From positions 457,501-521,500 of the forward strand of contig JASJOG010000065.1 in the NCBI GenBank assembly GCA_030142905.1: a stretch of 64,000 nucleotides of DNA. Direction: 5' to 3'. This DNA comes from Heliopora coerulea. Lineage: Eukaryota; Cnidaria; Anthozoa; Scleralcyonacea; Helioporidae. The notes below the pieces were generated by a model. That model was not told the DNA's origin. It saw only the letters and a program-made list of their open reading frames with translations, and did not search any database. The first letter of the stretch is position 1; each line of letters opens with the position of its first letter. Positions 21,602-31,764 of the stretch are shown one piece after another. The translations under genes and the position numbers were made by a program.

Positions 21602-22236
21602 CAGTCCTGGCAAAAAGTCTGGAATATTACATCAAAAAGTTATGGTGTGGGGATGCATGTCAGGAAAGGGTAGGGGTTCACTATAGATCATGCCTAAAAA
21701 CACAACCATCACCTCAAAAGTATACCTGGATATCCTGAAGGAAAAGCTAGAACCATCCATGACTATTTTGGGCTGTGACACTTTCCAACAAGATGGCGCT
21801 CCAGTCCATAAAGCAAAAATAGGGAAAACGTGGCTTTCGGAGAAGAACATCGAAGTCTTAGATTGGCCAGGTAGCAGCCCTGACTTCAATGTTACTGAAA
21901 ACTGCTGGATGATCCTTAATAAGAAAGTTGCTGACAGACATCCTGCATCTCTTGCAGACCTTGTTAAGGTTATTAAGGACGTCTGGATGACTGAAATAGC
22001 ACCTGAATACTGTGAAAATCTAGTGAAACCAATGTCCAAGAGAATACAAGCAGTCATAAGAAATAAGGGTTATCCTACAAAATACTAAAAGTTTTGGGCG
22101 TACGCTTATCGTTAAAATCGCTTTTAAGAGTTGTGTGACAATAAAAATCAATTTTGTTTTCATAGAATTGTCATTTTTCCTAATATTCAAAATTTGACCT
22201 TTTTGATGTAATATTCCAGACTTTTTGCCAGGACTG
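21602..22236 (+). mobile_element. Internally deleted Tc1-like transposon
   Basis: The terminal inverted repeats are about 38-40 bases and essentially perfect (CAGTCCTGGCAAAAAGTCTG inward on both sides), flanked by TA at 21600-21601 and 22237-22238. Total length is 635 bases against about 1.3-1.6 kb for intact Tc1 elements. The left repeat runs straight into the middle of the transposase, so the N-terminal DNA-binding half is deleted. Confidence 0.88.
21638..22088 (+). pseudogene. Tc1-like transposase, C-terminal half
   Basis: Reading begins with VMVWGCMSGKGRGSL, meets a stop, then is open from 21690 for 132 residues. It shows FQQDGAPVHKAK (second catalytic Asp) and LDWPGSSPDFNVTENCW with the third catalytic Glu (N-x-x-E pattern changed to NVTENCW). 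The first Asp and the HTH domains are absent. It cannot make an active enzyme, but the repeats might still be mobilised in trans. Confidence 0.8.
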
Positions 22237-22238
22237 TA

Positions 22239-23028
22239 GATACAAGTTTGCAAATTCTGCGCGGTTTCGAACGGAAGTATTGCAACGGAAGTAATTTCAT
22301 TGTGCGCAAACATATCCTAAATAGGCCTGGTGACTAATACTGGAAGTGATCCCGAAAAATTATACTGCGTGCCGCCGAGAGCCGCTGCAGACCTCATGGG
22401 GGAGGGTAGAGAAGTTGGTAGACCCCTCTAGTCGAAAACTAGCTTCATTAATCTTTTTACCATCGGGCAAATTTCGGAAATTTTCAAGACAACGAGTTCA
22501 CGGTAAGGCAAATGTACTACCTCATGAACTTCAGAAATGAACAAAACAGCAAAGCAATTCTAAATTTAAATTAGTAAATACAAGTAATACCAAGTTCAAA
22601 ATTTTTTTGCAGGTTTCCAAACGTTCCCTCATATCTGGAACACAGAAATCGCCAAAGTGGAATGTGAAAATGGTCATATCGCCTTATTTTAGATAGGAAC
22701 ACTGATGGCCCAAAAATAATTGTTCTTTATTCCACTGATAAAAATATAAATTCAATATAGTATTTTCCCGTCAACCGAGCCCCTTGATTCCTTCTAGACC
22801 CTCATTAAAAGTTTTTAGAGAAACGTTCCTGTAATGTTTGGTTCAGTAGCCACAGGTCCTGCCAGACATGTTCCTACCATTCCTCACAATAACATATAAT
22901 ACTAATTACAAAACAGTAAAAGTTCTGCCTTTGTCCTGGTGATGAGCCGGCGGTACCGTACGCCAAGTAATTCGAGGGAATCTTGGGCAGGATATTTGTA
23001 ATTTTCTCGTTATATTTAGTGTGTTTAA
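22239..23028. other. Intergenic; one 52-base dispersed repeat
   Basis: At 22338-22389 a block (ends GCCGCCGAGAGCCGCTGCA) recurs at 30906-30957. Nothing else was recognised. Confidence 0.5.
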
Positions 23029-23036
23029 CTCTTTTC

Positions 23037-23721
23037 CAGTGGCGTAAGTGGCGTTTTTTTGTGGGGGGCGAAAACCTAATTTTCCCCGACAAACTTTATA
23101 ACAGTACGTTTAAGATTGATTATCCTTGGAATTATCTAACCCTGCGAAAGAGTTAGAAGGTGCACCAAGAAATTCATACGGAATTTATTTATGATTTAAG
23201 ACCAAAGCCTTATGATATTTCAAATTATGTTTATTGCGATAGTCGTCGCCAACGAACCTTTCTTCGCTTTTTCAAAGGACACGTTGAGATATCGATGATT
23301 TCTTAAGCGATTAAACGAGCTGATCGAGTTAAACTCTCAAAGTTCTCTCGATTGCAGCGTGTCTGGTATTCCAGATCCCAAAATTGAGATCTATCACTAG
23401 CGCATTGTAAACAAATCAACACGGTCAGCGTATTGCTTCATTCTACTTTGCACAAAAAGAGCACGCAGCTGAGCCGTCTGGCTCATAATATCCGGTGAAA
23501 GGCAATTCGATTTAGTTCAATCTTTAAAATATAATTAAGGTATATTGCTTTGAATACCGAAACCGTGAGTAATATAAATAATCTGTTGAAAAGACCTTCT
23601 ACAAAACTTAGCTAGTAAAATACGAAAGAACTATTTTGGTTATTCCCGACAGAGCGAATGTTTTCGGACGAAATTTTCAGGGGGAGCAGTTGCCCCCTGC
23701 CCCCCACCAGTTACGCTACTG
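23037..23721. mobile_element. hAT-like non-autonomous transposon
   Basis: Ends CAGTGGCGTAAGTGG (left) and, inverted, CAGTAGCGTAACTGG (right), both followed by G-rich tracts. The perfect 8-bp duplication CTCTTTTC lies at 23029-23036 and 23722-23729. No transposase frame. 685 bases. Confidence 0.85.
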
Positions 23722-24222
23722 CTCTTTTCTGCATACGGTTGTTGTAGAACAGCAAATTGCAACAACAGGGCAAATCAAAGAAGAAGGGAAGAAAACAAGA
23801 GAACAAAAGGGAAAATAAAACCATGGACCAAAGGGTTAAGTATTTTAAGTTCATTTAGTGGAAATTTTTTGGTGCCATTTGGTCTCCAGTGTAAGGGAAT
23901 TATATATCGCTATGAACGCGATAAATAAAAAAATAGATGTTGATCAGTCAATGTATTGTTCAATTTTAAAATAAAAGTAATGCGATACCGAAAAAAGAAA
24001 CATCAGGTTTACAAAAGTTGAATGGTGCCTTGCCGGAAGCGCCGATATGTGAATCCTCCACTGACTTAATCGTTTTAACTCATCACTGATCAGGTGACGG
24101 ATTCATTTCCCACAAGAGGCTCAGAAATCTTTTCTGAACAATCTAGAGTGAGAAGTATTGGTACTCTTATTGATGATAGAGTTATCAACACTAAGGTACT
24201 ACATTAATCTACATGAGATCGT

Positions 24223-24223
24223 A

Positions 24224-24258
<35 letters not shown>

Positions 24259-24286
24259 ATGAATGAATGAATGAATAAATAAATAA
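24223..24286. repeat. AAAT/AATG microsatellite
   Basis: Uninterrupted AAAT repeats grading into AATG and back. Confidence 0.95.
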
Positions 24287-24429
24287 ACACACTGTAGCGA
24301 CTAGCGATACCGCTGACATTGCTTTAGAGCCCGGAGGTCTTCGAACGGGAAATCAGTGACGTTAATATTGTAGTAGTTCCGCCGTTGTAGTTGACTAGTT
24401 AATTGACTTTAATGTACACAACACGCATA

Positions 24430-24636
24430 AATGAATGAATGAATGAATGAATGAATGAGCGAACGAATGAATAAATGAATAAATAAATTTTTAAATAAAT
24501 AAATAAACAAATAAATAAAAAAATAAACTTTTTAAATAGATGAATAAATGAATAAATAAATAGATAAATAAATAAATACACGAATGAATGAATGAATGAA
24601 TGAATGAATGAATGAATGAATATAAATAAGCAAATG
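24430..24636. repeat. Compound AATG/AAAT microsatellite
   Basis: About 200 bases of tetranucleotide repeats; the long His/Ser/Phe/Ile frame on the minus strand here comes from it. Confidence 0.95.
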
Positions 24637-24639
24637 AAC

Positions 24640-27600
24640 GGAAGAATCGACAAATTAGCGAACAAACATTATGCTTTTTATTGGCTTATAACAGATCAAT
24701 AATTACATTTTTATAAAATACAACTATCTTATTCTCACACAAATAGTAATTAGAATACAGCCGTTTAGAAAATCAGAAGGAACATATCTCACTTTAAGTC
24801 AAACTAATTTTCTTTCCCACATAAAGCAACCTTGGTTAAGCAGATCAAAAGACTGTACAATTAATTGAACAGCATACTTAGTTTTAAAAATAAGTATATT
24901 GTTCAATTAAAAGGTTGATGAATACATACATTTGTGAATATTTAATAGCATGAATCTCTAAATGGTCGGTTCCCCTTATACATCTGCTGAACACAACTAC
25001 CAGAATGCATTTTGAAATCTCGTTTGAAATGTTCATCGGAGCAAATGTCTTTCCATTCGCTTTGGGAATTCAATGTTTGCATGAAAATGAAAAACTGCAA
25101 AGTATTCTGGTAGTTGTACTCAGCTGACGTAATGAGGTTGAACCGGGCATTTAACAATTACAAATAAAGGGAGAATTAATGATTGGGCAAAGGATACTGG
25201 AAAAGGATACCGAGTATCAGACCACTTGGGAATCTCTGCCCTCACTGGGAAAAAAAAGTGCGCTAGCCCTACTCCTGCTAATGGCAGGCTTCCAGTATTC
25301 TTTCGCACCATTGTGAAACCGGCCATCCAGTCCCACTTGATAAAGTTACTGTTTTTCTCTCTGGCTATTTAGTTTCTGATCTTGTTATTAAAGAAAGTTT
25401 AATAATTCAGAAATTAAAACCGTCTCTTAAATGTCCATTTACACGATACGACTGTCATTTACGATTGTTCATTTTGATGTATCCCATTCAGTCAGGAGAG
25501 TTTTCAAGACCAAATGCAGCATTCGCGATCGAATAACAAACACCAATTTTGCCTTTTTTGCATGATCGCATACGCCAAAGTGAAGAATCGTATACGACAA
25601 TGGTATCGTGTGGATAGGCCTTAACGTAAATGTTGGCACTGCTTCATTTTCGCTGTTCTGAAGTCTTACCTCTGGCATTTCATTTCCTTTTCCTCTTCCG
25701 GTATCCTTCGCCCGAACATTATTCCTCCCTTAGGGTGGCTCTTTATTTGTAATCCCCTCGCCCACCTCTTTGCGAGAGGATTTGCGCGGTGCGAGGGTAC
25801 TAATCTCGACGTCCGTGGAGTCCATTTACACGCGTGGTGACTAGGGAGAAAAAGTTTTGCCTTGTGTATCTGTTTCTTCTTATATATAGGTATCAGTGAA
25901 TTCTATTTTCAAATTGACTTCATTGATAGGTATATATCCATGGATTCCGGTCACTCAAGAATGCCGTGTGCAAGCTCGGAGACTGGTATGTTGTTGACTA
26001 AACCTTAGGTCCGTATTGAAGCATATCGATTTCGTCTCGTTCTTTTTTCCCTTGTATGGATCTCTCAGACGGTCAGACGTTCTTTACAAGATTTGAACAC
26101 TGAAGCACAGAATAAAGAATTAACCAGAAGTCCCACTCGCGAGGAAACTTGTCACACTTTTTTAATTGCGCATGTCCGCATCAGCCATGTTCTTGGAGGG
26201 TATACTCAGCGCATTTCAACTAGAAACAATATGGCGAAAACCAAAGTTGGCTCACTAAAACTGCTGTATTTGGAAAAGTAGGAGGACGATTTTCATTACA
26301 TTTCTGAATCTATTGAAGAGGAGGTAAGCGATTACTTTTTTATTAGTTTGGTAATGTATAAACGATTTGTTTTGTGTTCACCGGCACCTCAGTCGCTCTC
26401 AGCCCTTAATACGGTTCTTTCCAGGGCCCTGGAAAACTCCTGGAAAAAGAGCTGTTTTCTGGGTACTCCTGTAATTCTCCTGGAATTTTGTAAAGAATTT
26501 GAACCTGGATAATCCAGACCTGCCAATTCGTACATTCACAAAAGTTCCTTTTTTCATACACAAAATGGATTTGTTTGCTTTTGTCCTTGCTTTTCTGTCA
26601 AATCCAAATTGAATCGAGTCGTGAGTTCATTATTGCTCAATTCTTATATTGAAACCAACAAAATAATGTTGTACTGTTGTCATAAGGAAGATTACATTCT
26701 TGCTCTTTTTGCCAAAGATGAAAACTAGGGGTTGGATCCTGGAAAAGTAGCGTTGCTATCCTGGAAAACTCCTGGAATTTTGTGATCTTTCATCAGTATG
26801 AACCCTGTTTAATATTGATACCAGGAAAATTCGGAATATGAAGTTTTTTATGGACTGGTTTTTTATAACTTTTCCTTTATATAGTGACATGGTCACAGAT
26901 GGTGATGAAGGTCCTGTTTCAGCGTGTCTAAAACTTACAATGTACTAGTCAATATGGAGGCAAGGGCTGGAATTTCATTTGGAGAATTGTAGTGTTGGCC
27001 AGATTATTCTTTGGTGTCTTATAGTTTATTTACATTCCTATCCCAACTACAAGGTCATTCAGATTAACCCAGTATGATGCAAGCACACAGAGGATTACCT
27101 TCTGATGAGAATTCAAACTGTAGAAAGAAACATTTAAAACATGAAAGTGCCTTTCAGGGACACTTTATAAAGACAAAAATGATTTTTTGTGAGCTATATG
27201 GTTGTTATATTTATAACATAAATTATTTCTAAAATTTAAATTGTATTATAATGCAATGGCAACTGGGAAACCTGAATAAGTAGTTTCCTGAATTCTAATA
27301 ATGAACAGCATTTCTAAAGGATCATTGCCACCCACTGATAAGTAAACATATGTTAACGTTTCTGGTAGAGATTGTATATTTAATAAAATGTAGTACACTT
27401 CACCAAAACCAAGTCCTGTTATTATTTTTTTTAAATTTCTTATTTTTCGTACTGTAAGTTGTAAGACAGAAAGCCATCATTTTTAAAATCAATTTTATTG
27501 TTATAGAGTAAGATGTCAAAAGTAGTTGCTGGCAATGCTTGCATGGTTTTACCTGCACAAAGAAATCAACCATAGCATGTTTAACCCATTGAGGGACAAG

Positions 27601-28500
27601 GGCACACTTTACTGTTTTATTCTGGCTAACAGCAAACAATTTTATTCACCTAAGTGATGAGCCCTGATGCACCCTTGCTCCTGAATGGGTAAATAGACAA
27701 TCTTAGGCAATGTTTACACTTGGTGCCTAATTGTATTTTGGATGGGTACTTTGATGAACACACCTATTATGCTAGAATAAAATATATGTTACAACTGCCA
27801 TTATAGTTTGTTATTTACATACTGCACGTGTAGACTTTCAACTCATTTAACCAAATTATTTAACTTAAATTGTGCACTGTATGCTGTCGATGATTAAAGT
27901 TTAGGCCTTTCCAAGCATTAAAAACAAATACATACGCATAAATTCTGAGTAGAAACTGTAAGCCAAAGTCTACGTACCATATGTACATTATCAAACTTCA
28001 CTGGGGTCGGTTACTTCTCCCGAAACTCTTTTAAGATATTGAAAGATGATTCAATCTTTACCGAAAGGCATAAATAGTTTTATAGGTAGATGTTTTTTAA
28101 CTGATTTACTGTAGCTTCAAAGATTTCTTAGCTCCTAATAATGTAACGCAGTGTATGCACACATTCAGCGAGTTTTAATCGTTTCAAGTCAAACATATAA
28201 CACATATAACAACGGCTGTTAGGTAACTTTTAAAAACTGTACTAGTCAATAGAAATTGTAGTGTGATTGTAAAAATGTAGTGTAAATGTAGTTCAAATTA
28301 TTTGAAAAAATTTGCGATTACTAGACGGACTATTAATGTGGTGAATCACCGAGAGACAAGGATTGTTAAACTGCCTAATTGTGATCAGTTTTAGCGTAGT
28401 ATTTGGAAATTTTTTAACAAAAACAGTCAGTTTGCCTTCGCTTTAACCGGCCTTGGTGGTAGAATCGCCATCCGACATCCAAAATTTAGCCAGATCCCTT
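24640..28500. other. Intergenic, no gene recognised
   Basis: Small inverted repeats only: CAACTACCAGAAT near 24990 with its inverse near 25100. CCTGGAAAACTCCTGGA occurs twice (about 26430 and 26769). A short frame at 26230 (ATG GCG AAA ACC, 17 codons) has no recognisable product. The segment 26185-26240 resembles the inverse of 28515-28567. Confidence 0.4.
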
Positions 28501-28539
28501 CAAACTGAACTACTCCACATCGTTTCCTTCTGAAAATGA

Positions 28540-28720
28540 CTCAGTTACACCCTCCAAGAACATGGCGGCCGTTCAACTTCCTGTGTGCGCGGGGCAACAT
28601 GCGCGAGGACATGTACATCAGAGGTACCGACACTGAGTAGGACTTCTGGTATTATTCTGTGACTGAAGGCAGTAAATGATTTAAGACCAGCAGACGAAAT
28701 GGCTTTCTTGGTGCTTGAGG
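28540..28720. promoter_or_regulatory. CpG-richer segment with YY1-like word, possible promoter
   Basis: CCAAGAACATGGCGGCCGTT contains an ATGGCGGC word as in YY1/initiator-type promoters, in a locally GC-rich stretch within AT-rich surroundings. At 28699 an ATG opens MAFLVLE followed by GTAGGT, which could be a tiny first exon on the + strand. No downstream exon was recognised, so this is weak. Confidence 0.2.
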
Positions 28721-30431
28721 TAGGTTTCACTTTTGGAGGACATCTTAATTACTGGACAATTTATGACTTGAAAGAACAGTCCTAAAACTCAGCTCTTTGG
28801 AATATACATTTGCCAACTGTTCACATTCTGGAGCAACGCTTTGAGTTGGTTCTTTTTAACTAGTATAAACTTTGACGTTACGGGAACTCACTTGTTGCCG
28901 GGACATTTGCGGAGCGACTATGTGTAAACGACATTCTTCGTTGAAGTTGAAACGATGCTGATTTGTATAAATCGAGACTTTCCACGTTCTAGTAGTCACT
29001 TGGTTGATCTAGACAATCACAGGTACGTCTGAATCGAGTAGCTTTGAAATGCAAGTTTTGCGAACGGAATAGTTTTGAGCAGCTTTCGATACTGGCTTCC
29101 CGACTTCATTCTTCCCTGAGGGAGACTTCTTGGTTCACTTATTATCACCTGGATTTTGCCGGTGTTTTATGGCAAAGTAGAATGCAGATTCTGGTTCATT
29201 AGGACGATGGCTTTCGAATATTTTGTAATACTTATCCAGATTGTGTTCACGGTCAATTGTTCAAGAAGTGGGATAAAACACTCAGCGTCCCGAAAACTTG
29301 ACCTTAGCTAACAGTCTTCGGATCCTCTTACCGCTTTTCACACAAGGATTTCATTGCGTTTTTCAGGATCGTTTTCCCTGTGAAATGTCGCTCCACTGAA
29401 GACATTGGAATCTATTTACGGCTTGTAGACAAGAATAACAGGCAAACAGCCACCAGGAAACACGCTGAAAAGCTATTTATCTTTGCAGATCATACTATCC
29501 CTCGGCGAAAATGTTGTCCGCTTCAGTCTTTCTCACTTCTCGGGTGGTTTGTAGATGATTACCTTCACCATGTTCGACCAGTAATGCTTTCATTAGGATT
29601 TTAACACTTCTCAAGAAAGTTTAAATGGTTAAAACCGACTTCTTTCAGTAAATCCACCGTTGAACCCTTTGTGTTGAGGTGCCGCTGAACGTTACGCCAT
29701 TTTTCTCTTTTACCAAAGTATTACAGTGGGAAAAAAGTACGTATTTTACTTCTCTTTACTCGTTCTTCTCTCGACAGAACTTGCACAAGGTTTGCTTGTC
29801 GTACTTTGTTCTATGTTTTGTATTTTCCGATTTTTGGTCAGCAATAAAAATGCAGAACTCTTTCATGTTTTCTTTGTTTATTTCGTCGGTTTCGTAATTC
29901 GTTTCATCTTCGCTACCAAAGTCTTATACCTTCGGATGAATACTTAGCATAAATCTTCATCATAGCACTTCTACTAGAAATTTGTAATTAACTTTGAGAT
30001 AATGTCGGATTTACCAGTTTTTTTATACAAAAAATATCATTTTTTTTTTTCAATCATAAGCTATCCGTAATGCTGGTATCCGACCGGTAACCTATGAGAA
30101 TGCTCTGCTTTTAAAAAGGAAAGTGTTGCCATCTACTGAAGTGTCTTTCTTCAAAGTGAAAAAAAGTGATAAGATTGATCCCGAAAACGACACGAAATCC
30201 CTCAAGATCGCAACTAATGCAGGGTCTTGATACAAACATCCATTGTTTAGCAGTAGAATTGTCAGAATGGATTTCACCATTTGTGAAACCGTTAAAGGTT
30301 ATTCTCACCATACGTTTTGTTTTTATAAAACAGAGTCGAAATTTCAAACGTAAGTATGACTGCGAGCAGTTTAAATATAAAACAATTTCCCGTTTGGATT
30401 GTTAATATTCGTGTCCGAATGTTGTGTTTTT
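28721..30431. other. Intergenic, nothing recognised
   Basis: Short frames at 29380-29604 and 29679-29947 show no known domain. I see no splice structure linking them. Confidence 0.35.
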
Positions 30432-30754
30432 AAGGTAGATGAACGATCTTCAAGCTCGATTCTCAGAAAATGATTTCTGAGCCCCAGACGGGGATCGAAC
30501 CCGCAACCTTCTGATGACCGGTTAGACGCTCTAACCACCAAGTCACCGAGACCCAGATGGTGAGCTAAGGTGCAAATTCGATATATATCTGCAACCTAAG
30601 CGGAAGCCACTATATATTAATAATGATTGAAGCAGTTTGATGTTTGAGAAACGTGAGATCTTGGGTATCGAGTATCGAGCTTGAAGATCGAGCTTGAAGA
30701 TCGTTCATCTACCTTAACAAATCCAAGCTCTCACGTTTCTCAAACATCAAACTG
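30432..30754. repeat. Nested double fold-back containing a SINE
   Basis: Two perfect inverted repeats overlap: 30432-30459 with 30688-30715 (28 bases, core AACGATCTTCAAGCTCGA) and 30633-30658 with 30729-30754 (26 bases, core TTTGATGTTTGAGAAACG). The first pair encloses the tRNA-derived SINE at 30482. Confidence 0.85.
30482..30554 (-). mobile_element. tRNA-derived SINE, family A
   Basis: On the minus strand: an A-box-like GGTTAGAGC region, then GGTTGCGGGTTCGATCCCCG with the B box, then GGGGCTCAGAAA. The same head and its upstream extension (GGTGAGCTAAGGTGCAA on the + strand side) recur at 63125 and 55413, which shows it is a dispersed SINE and not a functional tRNA. Confidence 0.75.
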
Positions 30755-30905
30755 TTGTGTTTTTCTTATACTGCATACCCTCTTAGAGTTATAGTAAAGA
30801 GGATTTGTCTTTTTGACAATTTTGAAAAATTATCAATGTTACTTGGATTCTCGAGAGATGTATTGAAAGGGTGGGCGAGGGGTTGTTGCGTGCACGTATT
30901 TCTAG

Positions 30906-30957
30906 TACTGGAAGTAATCCGAAAAATTATACTGCGTGCCGCCGAGAGCCGCTGCAT
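30906..30957 (+). repeat. 52-base mini-insert flanked by 10-base direct repeats
   Basis: The block shared with 22338-22389 (AAAAATTATACTGCGTGCCG in its middle) is flanked exactly by GTATTTCTAG at 30896-30905 and 30958-30967. This looks like the target duplication of a very small insertion. Confidence 0.7.
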
Positions 30958-31608
30958 GTATTTCTAGTTGTTAAATTTAGAAATCCATTCCTATATATTT
31001 CTCACTCGGTTAATTTGTCATTTAATCTCCGAAGACGTTGCGAGTGGCAACGAAATTTCAGAGTCATTACAATGTATTTTCAACCTCCTTGTTAACGGCT
31101 CTATTTCGATCGCGTGTTGTGCTGGGTTTTGACACATGTGTTAAGATATCCTCATGCATTCGATATACAATTGATCATTTCACTCAATATTTTTGCTCAG
31201 GCCTGAAGTGTATCGGCCAGTAGTTACCTTGTCATGTAACAGATATTAATCAAAATTTCAGCACCTATCACTTAAACCGACCAATCCCTTGAAAAATTCT
31301 TCCCGAAATTTTCTACGACGCGGAGAACTGTCCCCAGGCGCGAAAACATTTGCACTCAACCTAGAGGTTTGTGCTTCCGGAGGGAGCTTGGGAATTAAAA
31401 TGAATAATTAATAGTGTTAAATTGGTTAAGTAGGCCAATACATGAACATAACAAGTTAGTGTGAACTGTCCGCTTTCGGTCTGCTGATGTGCGGTGTACA
31501 AGTCGTTTGGTGAACCCCATTTACCGTGTGTGGGATAACTAAACAAAACTATTCCCGTTCTATTGATATCTATATTTCTATAATTCTGTTGATATTGATA
31601 TAAAGGCG

Positions 31609-31764
31609 ATGTCGCTGGTTCGACGGCTTAGTAGAAGGTTTAGTCGTAGGGGAAGCAGGCCTCGAAGACGGCGAGATTATTCCGACGGAAAAAGTCGCGA
31701 CAAAGATAGCATTTCGTGCAAGATTGTGCTGCTGGATGGCTCTACCCTGTCGTTTAACATGGCG
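31609..31764 (+). CDS. FERM gene exon 1 (residues 1-52)
   Basis: Starts at ATG with donor GCG|GTGAGT, phase 0. It encodes [20 protein letters not shown] and then [16 protein letters not shown], the first strands of FERM lobe F1. The basic start resembles the FxRRTxGRRS-type start of EPB41L5/4B. Confidence 0.9.

Noticed and set aside
24399..24665. 88-codon minus-strand frame full of FIHSFIHS repeats
   Set aside because: Translation of a tetranucleotide microsatellite.
24989..25113. 13-base inverted repeat CAACTACCAGAAT as transposon ends
   Set aside because: Too short, with no target duplication and no other copy seen in the window.
29380..29947. Three short open frames between 29380 and 29947
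   Set aside because: No domain, no splice signals in the right phase, and low complexity in places; probably chance.
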